From Bacillus salipaludis (GTDB taxonomy: Bacteria; Bacillota; Bacilli; Bacillales_B; DSM-18226), in assembly GCF_004358205.1 (NCBI RefSeq), contig NZ_SMYO01000002.1, positions 372,001 to 436,000 of the forward strand: a DNA stretch of 64,000 nucleotides, given 5' to 3'. A model generated the notes under the pieces. The model did not search any database, was not told the DNA's origin, and saw only the letters and a list, made by a program, of their open reading frames with translations. The translations under genes were made by a program, and so were the position numbers. Shown here in pieces: positions 44,042 through 51,725 of this stretch (position 1 is the stretch's first letter; every line of letters starts with the position of its first letter).

Positions 44042-44260
44042 TTAAAGATTAACGGATTTATTCCTGTTATTTCCTTTACTTTCCTCCAACTCCCTATAAT
44101 GGTTGATTTTTTCTTCAATCTTAAAAAGATTATTTTGTAAATCTTTTATTTGTTCCAGAACATTTTTTTGATGTATTTCTAATAATTCACGCCGCAAACT
44201 TATTGTAGAATCGCCTTTACTTCGCAGGTCAGAAAACTGTTTCATTTCAGCCACGGGCAT
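44042..44260 (-). pseudogene. MerR-family regulator, C-terminal remnant
   Basis: 72 residues. VAEMKQFSDLRSKGDSTISL then RRELLEIHQKNVLEQIKDLQ and IEEKINHYRELEE are the effector/dimerisation coiled-coil part of MerR regulators. The N-terminal winged helix (about 55 residues) is missing, and the sequence 5' of MPVAEM switches abruptly to a 5'-nucleotidase fragment on the opposite strand at about 44260. No ribosome binding site is seen. The gene is inactivated by a rearrangement. Confidence 0.7.
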
Positions 44261-44539
44261 ATCGGTTATTTCAGGGAGGGGTTAGATAAGCAATCCGTTA
44301 TTAACGGAAGTCAAATTAATGAAGCTTTAAACGAACAATGGCTAAACCCTGATAAAATGGTGTTCATGCAATCATCGGGTATAAAATACACTTACGTTGA
44401 CTGCAATAAGGTCCCTGGATGCAATCAAACCTATTGTGTAAAAGATATGTATTTATCTGATGGAACAAAAATGGATATGGACGGGATCTAGACAGTTACA
44501 TTAAATGAATTTTTGGCAACTCTCTACGAATGCTTTTAA
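44261..44539 (+). pseudogene. 5'-nucleotidase/metallophosphatase C-terminal remnant
   Basis: The frame from 44261 reads IGYFREGLDKQSVINGSQIN...QSSGIKYTYVDCNKVPGCNQ...VKDMYLSDGTKMDMDGI, then TAG, then TVTLNEFLATLYECF. This matches the end of the 5_nucleotid_C domain (SGIKYTYD...YLADGTKID...YTVTVNNFLA) of UshA/YfkN-like enzymes. The TAG at 44489 stands where a Tyr codon (YTVT) is expected. The N-terminal catalytic metallophosphatase part is absent; the break coincides with the MerR break. It is inactive. Confidence 0.7.
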
Positions 44540-44661
44540 ATGTTTATTCAAAGTTAATTAGGATAATTGGTGATTATGTGATACACTTTGTTTACCATTT
44601 GATTTACTGTTTACATGTACCCTGCTCATTCGTGAGTGGGGTTTCTTGCTTTTAAGATAAA

Positions 44662-44690
44662 TAAAAAACAGACTCTATAAAGAGCCTGCT
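44662..44690 (-). terminator. Terminator of csp
   Basis: On the minus strand, GCAGGCTCT pairs with AGAGTCTGT (G-T included), followed by TTTTTTATTT. Confidence 0.75.
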
Positions 44691-44707
44691 TAAGTTTAGG
44701 TTTATTA

Positions 44708-44908
44708 TTAAGCTTTACGCACGTTAGCCGCTTGAGCTCCACGTTGACCTTGCTCAACATCGAAAGTCACAGCTTGACCTTCTTCTAAAGATTTGAAACC
44801 TTCGCCTTGAATAGCTGAGAAATGAACGAATACGTCTTCTCCACCTTCACGTTCGATGAATCCGAAGCCTTTTTCGCTGTTAAACCATTTTACTTTACCA
44901 TTTTCCAT
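44708..44908 (-). CDS. csp: Cold shock protein
   Basis: 66 residues, a single cold-shock (OB-fold) domain. RNP1 KGFGFIE and RNP2 [10 protein letters not shown] are intact, with the usual start [14 protein letters not shown] and end [14 protein letters not shown]. It binds single-stranded RNA and acts as an RNA chaperone in the cytoplasm. The ribosome binding site AGGAGGCAACAAAA is strong. The 5' leader contains a short GTGTGT/ACACAC inverted repeat (about 44922-44939) that could fold near the ribosome binding site, as temperature-responsive leaders of csp mRNAs do (inference). Confidence 0.96.
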   Translation of the reverse strand: MENGKVKWFNSEKGFGFIEREGGEDVFVHFSAIQGEGFKSLEEGQAVTFDVEQGQRGAQAANVRKA

Positions 44909-45063
44909 TTTTGTTGCCTCCTAGTGTGTAAACACACACATTGTATTACTATCCTTGCTCTCAGTGATCATCAAGACGAAAAGTTTTACTCATACAATCC
45001 TTTACACCGAACAAAAATAATTCTTATATAGATTAACATTTTTCACAAGTATTTGCAAGAAAG

Positions 45064-45090
45064 ACCATGGGGACGGTCCGTCCCCATGGT
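45064..45090. repeat. Palindromic REP2 double copy
   Basis: ACCATGGGGACG and CGTCCCCATGGT form 12-bp perfect arms around GTC, i.e. two head-to-head REP2 halves. It abuts the stop codon of the gene at 45093, and on the plus strand it is followed by a T-run, so it may terminate plus-strand transcripts. Confidence 0.85.
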
Positions 45091-45092
45091 AT

Positions 45093-45566
45093 TTATTTTT
45101 TTTCCGCCTTCAATAAGGCCGCGTAGTTTGCCGCCTTTTTGGGTGAGGCAGTGAGGGATTGCTCATACCCTTTCTGGAAGCCTTTTTCGTACGCTGTCAC
45201 AAACTTTTGACCAAGTATCCGCTGGGCCGCCTGTACCGCATTCATTTCTGGATGGGAATGCAGGTAGGCGTCGAATTTTTCGCCAGAGGGAAAGGAGAGG
45301 TACACCTCCCGGAGAAGTCCTATTTTCATGAGGGACTGAGCTACCTCCTTCTTGTTGTCCAAGCGCAGCTGGGAGGGCGGCATTTGCTGCCAAGCACGGG
45401 AGATCCTAAAATTATGGCGGTCTTCAAGCCCTGAATGGATTCCTTCATAATATCCTTTTTTCATCCCCACCTGGACAGGGTCCGGCGGCGGTTGGCCGTC
45501 AGTGTGAAGACCACCGGCGAAAAGAAGGACGGCAAAGAGGAAAAAGACCCAAAGTTTCCGTATCAA
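45093..45566 (-). CDS. Hypothetical secreted protein
   Basis: 157 residues. A signal peptide (LWVFFLFAVLLFAGGLHTDG) is followed by a mostly helical, charged domain without cysteines. It contains two similar segments, MKKGYYEGIHSGLED near the start and YEKGFQKGYEQSLTA near the end (K-G-Y/F-x-x-G pattern). I do not recognise the family. The base composition in the middle is richer in G+C than neighbouring intergenic DNA. It is a single gene ending at a palindromic REP2. Confidence 0.7.
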   Translation of the reverse strand: MIRKLWVFFLFAVLLFAGGLHTDGQPPPDPVQVGMKKGYYEGIHSGLEDRHNFRISRAWQQMPPSQLRLDNKKEVAQSLMKIGLLREVYLSFPSGEKFDAYLHSHPEMNAVQAAQRILGQKFVTAYEKGFQKGYEQSLTASPKKAANYAALLKAEKK

Positions 45567-45972
45567 AAGCTTTTCCCCCTTTCTGTGTATTTTATCTCCT
45601 TTAGTTTAACCAGTCATTTCCTTCAAATACCAAAGGAACAACATCAATATTTGGTTAACGCTCTATACCTTCATCCAACACTTCAAATTCTTCCTCATCT
45701 CGTTCGATTTGTTACTCATCGGACTCTGTCTTTTTCTTTCTGACATCAAAAATTCACATGTTTATGCTCTCAATCTCCATTTCTTATTTTGCAAAACAAA
45801 TAGTGTTATAACCTATGAGTAAAAGTCCCTTTGTTCAAGGAATTTCGACTCATCCATTATAGATCCAGCTTAGGTTAAAAGAACGCTTTCTTTGTTAAAT
45901 GAACGAACAACCGACAAAAATTTAAAAACATTGTCGAATACTGTCCGAGAAAGTTTGAGGGGAGGTGAGATT
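45567..45972. other. Intergenic region with possible tiny frame
   Basis: On the minus strand at about 45655-45705 a stretch reads IERDEEEFEVLDEGIER, preceded by a stop a few codons earlier. It looks coding-like but has no start I can support. Confidence 0.25.
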
Positions 45973-47094
45973 ATGCAAATCCGGAATTTTATACTAGTAG
46001 GTATATTTTTAGGGGCGGCCGTTTTCTTGCCCAATATTGCATTTGCCGAGAAAAACGGACCCACCGTTCAATCGGGACCTCAAAATTCTACCGTACATAC
46101 TCGCGCTTTAAAGAAAATGGAATATTCAGTGACTTCGGAAAAAGCTGTTCCCGTTACACCTGAAATCGTACATAAAAGTAAAGGTGAAGTGGTTCAAAAA
46201 CCAGTGTCGAATCCTAGTACCCAGCATACCGTACCAATAAAACCTGTTCCAAGGTCACCAAACAAGGCCAATAGGAGTATTGAAAAGGCAGGGCCTTCTT
46301 TAGAAAAGAATAGAAAAGCTGGTGAATCAGCAGAACAGGCTGCAAAGGTGAAAGATACAGGACAAGCAACAGAAGATGCTGTAAAGGTGAAAGATACAGG
46401 ACGAACAGCAGAAGCGGCTGCAAAGGTGAAAGATACAGGACAAGCAGCAGAAGCCGCTGTAAAGGTGAAAGATACAGGACGAACAGCAAAAGCGTCTGCG
46501 AAGGTGAAAGATACAGGACAAACGACAGAACCGGCCGCAAAAGTAAAAAATACAGGACAAACCGCAGAACCGGCTGTAGAGGTGAAAGATACAGGACAAA
46601 CAGGAGGAACAAAGCCAAATGCTGTTACAAGCAAGCTTCCGGAGGTCCCTAAGTCACTCTCCTCAAATCAAACAAATTCTGAGGCGGAAACCAACAGCCA
46701 GCCTACAGATTTAAATCCTAAGTCAGAAGCTATTACAGAGGATACAGAATCCTCAGTTTCAATAAAGACGAGTAGTTCTCTGACCTTGGCGCAGAAACCG
46801 TTAATAGATGATGAAAATAAGACTCCACCTAATAGGAAGAATCTTGGGGACATTGAGATCATGAATAACCCTCCACAACGAACGCAATCCTCTAGAGGGC
46901 AATCAAATGAGCTGTTCAGCACGGGGACAGGCACAATAAGCTTTAGTGCAAATCGGTTTGATTGGGATAAATATTTTGGTGTAAACCTTGGCCAGATTTA
47001 TACTTCCCACCATGCTAAGTTCTATCATCAATGGATCAATGCTCCACCTTCACCACCACCAAAAGCAGCTCCTTTTTTTCTTAACGTTATTTAG
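45973..47094 (+). CDS. Secreted protein with 13-residue tandem repeats
   Basis: 373 residues from the ATG at 45973, which follows GGGGAGGTGAGATT; a longer frame starting at 45892 lacks this site. A signal peptide (FILVGIFLGAAVFLPNIAFA) is followed by a Pro/Lys-rich segment. Then come seven tandem copies of a 13-residue unit of the form KVKDTGQAAEAAV (about residues 124-212). A low-complexity Ser/Thr/Glu region follows, and a C-terminal segment (FDWDKYFGVNLGQIYTSHHA) ends in PPSPPPKAAPFFLNVI. I do not recognise the family. It is probably an extracellular or wall-spanning protein and lies 36 bases before the next secreted-protein gene. Confidence 0.75.
   Translation: MQIRNFILVGIFLGAAVFLPNIAFAEKNGPTVQSGPQNSTVHTRALKKMEYSVTSEKAVPVTPEIVHKSKGEVVQKPVSNPSTQHTVPIKPVPRSPNKANRSIEKAGPSLEKNRKAGESAEQAAKVKDTGQATEDAVKVKDTGRTAEAAAKVKDTGQAAEAAVKVKDTGRTAKASAKVKDTGQTTEPAAKVKNTGQTAEPAVEVKDTGQTGGTKPNAVTSKLPEVPKSLSSNQTNSEAETNSQPTDLNPKSEAITEDTESSVSIKTSSSLTLAQKPLIDDENKTPPNRKNLGDIEIMNNPPQRTQSSRGQSNELFSTGTGTISFSANRFDWDKYFGVNLGQIYTSHHAKFYHQWINAPPSPPPKAAPFFLNVI
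46342..46605 (+). repeat. Tandem 39-bp coding repeats
   Basis: Seven units of 39 bp encode K/E-VK-D/N-TGQ/R-xxExA/x. Neighbouring units alternate GQ and GR (DTGQ, DTGR, DTGQ, DTGR), suggesting duplication of a 78-bp pair. Confidence 0.85.
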
Positions 47095-47130
47095 CGGCAT
47101 GTAACGAAATTAAAAAGGAGCAAAATTGGA

Positions 47131-48132
47131 ATGAAAAAATACCGTAACACAATGAAAATTATAAAATCTTTCGTATTCACTACAGTATTGTCTTTTGGAC
47201 TTATATCAGAAGGCCATTTTACTGAAGCGGCTGGACTTGATAAAACAAAAATGGAACCTGTTAAAGCTGTTCAAGTAAACAGTGCCCAACAGCCAGCCAG
47301 CAAAAAAGCAACTTCTGCAAAGCCTAAAGCGAAAGTAAAAGCTAAGGTTCAGCATAAGAAAAAAAGCAAAATTGTAAAATCGCAGGCAAGTGTACATACC
47401 AGTGAAACAGCAAAAAGGCATGCTGCTTCAAACTCAGCAATCTTTGCCAAAAAAACATTGGCAGAATCGAATGGAACTGAGGCCGCTGCAAAATATGTAT
47501 TCGGATCCGATTCCGCTTCATCAGCGAATCCTAAAGGGGAAGAGCTTTATCTAGGAAAGTTAGGGTATGGCAGCAAAGTACCATTCGATGCAAGCGCGGG
47601 AAGTGGAATTTATTTCAGCAGCGCAAGGGCACAGAAGGCCAGCTATGTTTACGGCTATTGGTTTTTAACTGGTATACAAAAGGCGCCATCAAGAACTTCT
47701 GCAAGTGAATGGGGAAGGCAGCAGGCAAAATTAGCACTAAAAACCTATGAAGCTATGAAGAATGTATATGGTTCGAAAGTTAGACCTGTGATTTTTATTG
47801 ATGTGGAATCAGCTTTAACCGGTATGAAGGACAATGACTTTGCAAATAATCGTTCGATTTATAACGCATTTGTAAATTATCTAAAGCAATATGGACAAGG
47901 TGTAAAACCTGGTACCTATTCGTCTACAGGAAACTGGAAACTGACGATGGGGGACTTTTCACCAAGCACTCCGGGGGCATATTGGCTTGCTCATTACCCT
48001 GGTGACATCCCTTCAGATTTGACAACAAGCAACTCGTATTGGGGCAATTTCCCTGGAACAAACGAAAAGGCAGAAATTTGGCAGTACTTTGGTGGTACCA
48101 ATGACTATGATGTAGCTTGGAAACTTCCGTAA
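47131..48132 (+). CDS. Secreted glycoside hydrolase-like protein (GH25/DUF1906-type barrel)
   Basis: 333 residues. A signal peptide (about 1-34, ending TEAA) is followed by a Lys/Ala-rich linker (KPKAKVKAKVQHKKKSKIVK) suited to binding wall polymers. The C-terminal domain (about 110-333) looks like a TIM-barrel muramidase-related fold: SGIYFSSARAQKASYVYGYW, RPVIFIDVESAL with a D-x-E pair, GVKPGTYSSTGNW, AYWLAHYPGD and EIWQYFGGTNDYDVAW, as GH25 lysozymes and DUF1906 proteins end. Peptidoglycan or polysaccharide cleavage is likely but not proven. AAAAGGAGC lies before the start; the gene follows the repeat protein closely and may share its transcript. Confidence 0.7.
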   Translation: MKKYRNTMKIIKSFVFTTVLSFGLISEGHFTEAAGLDKTKMEPVKAVQVNSAQQPASKKATSAKPKAKVKAKVQHKKKSKIVKSQASVHTSETAKRHAASNSAIFAKKTLAESNGTEAAAKYVFGSDSASSANPKGEELYLGKLGYGSKVPFDASAGSGIYFSSARAQKASYVYGYWFLTGIQKAPSRTSASEWGRQQAKLALKTYEAMKNVYGSKVRPVIFIDVESALTGMKDNDFANNRSIYNAFVNYLKQYGQGVKPGTYSSTGNWKLTMGDFSPSTPGAYWLAHYPGDIPSDLTTSNSYWGNFPGTNEKAEIWQYFGGTNDYDVAWKLP

Positions 48133-48184
48133 CGAAATACAATGTGGAGTAGGTAAGTTTAGGTTTAAAAAGTAATTTACAAAC

Positions 48185-48219
48185 AAAAAGACGCTTGAAG
48201 GTTTCAGCCTTCAAGCGTT
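48185..48219 (-). terminator. Terminator between 47131 and 48238 genes
   Basis: ACGCTTGAAGG pairs with CCTTCAAGCGT around TTTCAG. On the minus strand CTTTTTGTTT follows, so it mainly serves the EamA gene. Confidence 0.8.
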
Positions 48220-48237
48220 AGCTTAATTGTCATAGGA

Positions 48238-49194
48238 TTATAGATTTTTAACGTTTCCTCGATGAGCAGGTATCTTTTTCAGTCTAGACTGATGAAGGAA
48301 TTCTTCCAGTGCCCCCGACCCAAATAAAACCCCGAATAAGATAAAGAGAAACCCAAGGATCTGCGGGGAGGAGATTTTTTCACCAAGGAACAGTACGGCA
48401 CCAACTAAGGCGAAGAAGGGATTCAAATTGATAAAAATCGCCGATTCCGTCACACCCACTTTCCCAATCGCACTGTTGTAAATCATGTGTCCAATCGCGG
48501 TGGCAATGACTGCGGAAGCGAGGAAAATCATCCAGACCTCCAAAGAACCGTGCGGAATTTTCTTTAATCCACCGGGTTCCGCAAATAAACTTATAAAAAA
48601 TAAGACAATGCTGCCAAATAAAAGCATATAGCCCGTCATCAGGCGCGGATCCAGCGTATCGGAGATTTTCTTTATCAGAACAAAACTATACGCTTGAGTA
48701 AAAATCGATAAAAAGACGAACAAATCTCCATTTGAGATTCCACTTAGGGATAAGCCGCCGTTTCCTGATGCTACGATAAAGGCAACACCCGCAAACCCTA
48801 AAATGATGCCCACAACCTTAGGAACCGTTACCCTGCTTTTTAAAAACAGAAAGGCAACAATGGTCGATAGCAGCGGTCCTAGTCCTAGAATAAGCCCGCC
48901 GTTAGAGGCTGTGGTTTTCGCTAATCCCATCGATAAAAAGAAATGGTGGCATACGACATTAAAAAAACCGGCAGCAAGAATATAACGTAACTCTTTTTTG
49001 TTCGGCAGTCGGACCATTTTAAAAATAGATAGGATTAGAAAGACACTAATAGCTGCGGTGAAAACCCTTATGGATGTTATGGTCAACGTAGGAAAGGTTG
49101 TGACAAGGATTTTTGTTGCAATGACATTAAACCCCCACGCAGCCATCACAAAAACTAAAAGCAAATAAATTTTATATTTCTGTGCTTTGGGCAT
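48238..49194 (-). CDS. EamA/DMT family transporter
   Basis: 318 residues from the ATG at 49194; upstream codons in the longer frame look non-coding. Ten membrane helices in two EamA halves: LLLVFVMAAWGFNVIATKIL with FFNVVCHHFFLSMGLAKTTA and SNGGLILGLGPLLSTIVAFL (half 1), then ASAVIATAIGHMIYNSAIGK and FINLNPFFALVGAVLFLGEK (half 2). Drug/metabolite transporters of this group export amino acids, nucleotides or other metabolites; the substrate is unknown. Ribosome binding site GGAAAGAAGTGG. Confidence 0.88.
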   Translation of the reverse strand: MPKAQKYKIYLLLVFVMAAWGFNVIATKILVTTFPTLTITSIRVFTAAISVFLILSIFKMVRLPNKKELRYILAAGFFNVVCHHFFLSMGLAKTTASNGGLILGLGPLLSTIVAFLFLKSRVTVPKVVGIILGFAGVAFIVASGNGGLSLSGISNGDLFVFLSIFTQAYSFVLIKKISDTLDPRLMTGYMLLFGSIVLFFISLFAEPGGLKKIPHGSLEVWMIFLASAVIATAIGHMIYNSAIGKVGVTESAIFINLNPFFALVGAVLFLGEKISSPQILGFLFILFGVLFGSGALEEFLHQSRLKKIPAHRGNVKNL

Positions 49195-49282
49195 AATTCC
49201 ACTTCTTTCCTTTATCACTTTAACGAACATTATACAACAATGGCAGCCAGTTATGGGGTGTTTTTTTCGATTGTCGAAATAA

Positions 49283-49325
49283 AACCATGGGTTCTGTTGC
49301 ATTTTTGGACCATGAGAACCGCCTT
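49283..49325. repeat. Degenerate REP2 sequences
   Basis: AACCATGGGTTCTGTTGC and GGACCATGAGAACCGCC face each other, like the pair at 24085 but more decayed. Confidence 0.5.
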
Positions 49326-49395
49326 GTGTTGAGAAGAGGGGTGGAAAGGGATTATGTTTCGGTGACTAGCAATGGAATGATGAACAGTTTTTTAG

Positions 49396-49541
49396 GATAT
49401 CGACACTTTTTCACTAGATATCGACACTTTTTGGCCGGATATCAACACTTTTTAGCGGGATATCAACAAAAAATTAGATGATATCAACACTTTTGGCAGC
49501 ATATCAACACAAATTTGGGTTTTATCGACAATTAGTTCCTT
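49396..49541 (+). repeat. Tandem array of 21-bp units (GATATCRACACTTTTT)
   Basis: Units start at 49396, 49417, 49438, 49459, 49480, 49500 and about 49521, each beginning GATATC(G/A)ACA. The first three are GATATCGACACTTTTTCACT, GATATCGACACTTTTTGGCC and GATATCAACACTTTTTAGCG (plus one base each); later units diverge. Intergenic, between two REP2 remnants. Confidence 0.85.
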
Positions 49542-49562
49542 TATTTCTTCTACCAAAAAAAG

Positions 49563-49585
49563 CTAGCAGAACCTTCCCCGTGGTT
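49563..49585 (-). repeat. REP2 remnant
   Basis: CTAGCAGAACCTTCCCCGTG and GTT, REP2 read on the minus strand with one or two changes. Confidence 0.6.
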
Positions 49586-49663
49586 AATTTATGCTTTTTA
49601 TGTAATAATAAATTGGTAAAAATGTAAATTCACAATTCATACGTAGTGAAAGTGGGGATCATC

Positions 49664-50104
49664 ATGGCAACGGGAACACATACAGTAGAAATTCCAGTAG
49701 ATGTACATACAGTTTGGGATTATGTCAGCGATCTTGAAAAGTGGGCAACGTCAGTACCAGCCTATAAAGAACATGAAATCATTAATGACAAGCAATCTAT
49801 TTGGACATTTGAAGGTAGTGTGAAAAGTATTAAAAAAACAATACAAGCGCAGGTAGATATTACCGAATGGAATGAACCTTCAAATATTAAGTTTGAAATA
49901 AAAGGTTTATCAGATAAATTTACAGGAAGCGGTCACTTTACTGCAGATGATGTTAATGGTAAAACAACCATGACTTGTACGGTGAACGTCCAAGCAGGTG
50001 GATTATCGGGTGCTGTGTTATCACCTATTATTAAATGGGCTGTTCCAAAAGTAGCATCTCGTTTAACAGAATCAATAGCACGTAAAATTGTAGTATTCTC
50101 ATAG
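49664..50104 (+). CDS. SRPBCC/CoxG family protein
   Basis: 146 residues from ATG 49664 (an in-frame GTG at 49646 is possible). The START/Bet v1-like fold of the CoxG group is indicated by HTVEIPVDVHTVWDYVSDLE, KWATSVPAYKEHEIINDKQS and the alternating strands SVKSIKKTIQAQVDITEWNE then GSGHFTADDVNGKTTMTCTV. The C-terminal helix SPIIKWAVPKVASRLTESIA closes the cavity. Such proteins bind small hydrophobic ligands. CoxG is linked to CO dehydrogenase membrane anchoring, but no cox genes are nearby, so the role is unknown. It stands alone. Confidence 0.82.
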   Translation: MATGTHTVEIPVDVHTVWDYVSDLEKWATSVPAYKEHEIINDKQSIWTFEGSVKSIKKTIQAQVDITEWNEPSNIKFEIKGLSDKFTGSGHFTADDVNGKTTMTCTVNVQAGGLSGAVLSPIIKWAVPKVASRLTESIARKIVVFS

Positions 50105-50274
50105 TTTGCAAAGATTGAAAGCCGAATCATTTTGGAGCTATTCTCTGAAGTAAAGATGGTAACATTCTGAAGTGACCATTGTAATGATAAAGAGTTTTTC
50201 TAGAAATCTTATAATTAGCGGAAAGGGGGCTATCCAAAAATGGATGGCCTCCTTTTTGCGAACGGGAATTCTCG

Positions 50275-50295
50275 AGGCCAACCCCCACTCAAGAT
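50275..50295 (+). repeat. REP1 remnant
   Basis: AGGCCAACCCCCACTCAAGA shares CCCCCACTCAAGA with the truncated copy at 36061. Confidence 0.4.
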
Positions 50296-50423
50296 CTTTT
50301 TCAAGCAGACGAAGGAAGGAGACCCTATCAAGATAAGTAATAATAGTATTAGAGTTTTTTATATTTGAAATTACATAGAGGTAAGCAAGGTTGCTTGAAC
50401 ATTCGTGAAAATGGCAGGGGGAT

Positions 50424-50456
50424 TAAAAAAGCTGGTCTCAACGAATGAGGCCAGCC
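50424..50456 (-). terminator. Terminator of the GH43 gene
   Basis: GCTGGTCTCA pairs with TGAGGCCAGC around ACGAA; on the minus strand a T-run (TTTTTTAATC) follows. Confidence 0.85.
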
Positions 50457-50462
50457 GTCAAT

Positions 50463-51452
50463 CTATTTATTTTCCCCATAGGGGTGAATGGTTTGAATCG
50501 TTCCATCTTCGTTATATTTTAGTTCTGTGTATTTTACAGAGCGCTTATGGTTCACGCCGTCCGATAACGAGCAATCATGATAAAACAGATACCACTTATC
50601 CTTAAACTGGACAATCGAATGATGGGTAGTCCAGCCGATTACTGGTGTAAGGATCGTCCCTTTAAACAAAAATGGGCCCTGTGGATTTTCACTTACAGCA
50701 TAAACAATTTTATGAGTTGTCCCCGTTGAATAGGAGAGATAGTAAAGACCATTGTATTTATGAACCCATGGACCTTCGAAATATCTGCGGTCCTCGTCAC
50801 CTGCAAGAATCGCATTTCCTTTTTCATCTACAATCGAGATTTCGAGGGGGGTGCTTTTAAACGTCAGCATGTCATCGCTTAATTCAGCTACTCTTGGTCC
50901 TAAGGCAGGTTCCGTTAGTGCCGGCCCTTCGGCTTCTGGGTTAAAGGATCCTTCTGCCCACTTTTCCAGCTGTCCACCCCAAAGGCCCCCAAAATAAACA
51001 TAGGCTCTTTCATCCTCATCCACTAACACAGCGGGGTCAATACTAAAGCTTCCTGGTATGTAATTTTCCTCTGGTGAAAAGGGTCCTGATGGATCAGGGC
51101 TTGTCGCGACACCCATTCTGAAAATGCCATCTTTATCTCTTGCAGGGAAAAATAGATAATACATATTATTTTTGTATGCAGCATCGGGTGCCCAAAGCTG
51201 TTTACTTGCCCAAGGAACATCTTTTAAATGGAGCACTTCGCCGTGGTCTACACAGGGTGCGGTTAGATTATCCATCGATAAAACATGGTAATCTTCCATC
51301 GCGTATTGGTCGCCATTATCATTCGAAGGGCCATCATGATCGAGATCATGAGAAGGGTAAATATAAAGCTTTCCTTCAAAGACATGTGCAGAAGGATCTG
51401 CCGTAAAAATATGTGTAACTAAAGGTTCATTCGGTTTAGAGTTTTTACACAT
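50463..51452 (-). CDS. Intracellular GH43 glycosidase (beta-xylosidase/arabinofuranosidase)
   Basis: 329 residues, a single five-bladed beta-propeller of family GH43. The three catalytic acids are in HIFTADPSAHVFEGK (general base Asp), SFSIDPAVLVDE (pKa-modulating Asp) and RRYFEGPWVHKYNG (general acid Glu). There is no signal peptide, so it acts on short arabino/xylo-oligosaccharides after uptake. Its upstream region carries a XylR-type operator (51511-51538), tying it to the xylA-xylB regulon. Xylosidase and arabinofuranosidase activities cannot be told apart by eye. Confidence 0.9.
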   Translation of the reverse strand: MCKNSKPNEPLVTHIFTADPSAHVFEGKLYIYPSHDLDHDGPSNDNGDQYAMEDYHVLSMDNLTAPCVDHGEVLHLKDVPWASKQLWAPDAAYKNNMYYLFFPARDKDGIFRMGVATSPDPSGPFSPEENYIPGSFSIDPAVLVDEDERAYVYFGGLWGGQLEKWAEGSFNPEAEGPALTEPALGPRVAELSDDMLTFKSTPLEISIVDEKGNAILAGDEDRRYFEGPWVHKYNGLYYLSYSTGTTHKIVYAVSENPQGPFLFKGTILTPVIGWTTHHSIVQFKDKWYLFYHDCSLSDGVNHKRSVKYTELKYNEDGTIQTIHPYGENK

Positions 51453-51510
51453 AATATCTCTCCCATAATAATGATAGAATATTTACAAATTTAGTATAAC
51501 GAAAGTGAAT

Positions 51511-51538
51511 TGACTTTGTATATCCAGTAAACTAACTT
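51511..51538 (-). promoter_or_regulatory. XylR operator of the GH43 gene
   Basis: On the minus strand AGTTAGTTTACTGGATATAC followed by AAAGTC matches the half-sites and spacing of the site at 52927 (GTCTATTGGATATACAAAC). It overlaps the -35 region of a minus-strand promoter with -10 TATACT. Confidence 0.65.
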
Positions 51539-51568
51539 TTTTTAAAATTGGCTATGTAAAAGAGCAAT

Positions 51569-51651
51569 GTTGATTGGAGCGGAAGGCACGACGCGACGAG
51601 GAGGCTCCCCGGACCGCCCACGAACCGCTTGTGCCTGGAGCGTAAATCAAC
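51569..51651. repeat. Common Bacillus-type intergenic repeat, shortened copy
   Basis: Begins GTTGATTGGAGCGGAAGGCA and ends GTGCCTGGAGCGTAAATCAA plus C, with GAGGAGGCTCCCCGGACCGC inside. From memory, elements with these ends and a GC-rich core are abundant between genes in Bacillus genomes. This copy is only about 83 bp and its core is degenerate. Confidence 0.65.
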
Positions 51652-51725
51652 AACTAAGTTTCACTGAGCCTCAATTTTAATAAAAGCAGAGTAGGGATAT
51701 AGGATCGTTAGCGTCAAAATGAAAT

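Noticed and set aside
46194..46634. Long minus-strand frames opposite the 13-residue repeats
   Set aside because: They are the mirror of the tandem 39-bp repeats on the coding strand and have no ribosome binding site or plausible composition.
49287..49481. Frame with repeated GYQHFLA peptides
   Set aside because: It is the translation of the 21-bp array; no ribosome binding site, and the frame begins in a REP2 remnant.
49396..49541. Considered as a CRISPR array
   Set aside because: Units are 21 bp with no separate unique spacers, and there are no cas genes in the window.
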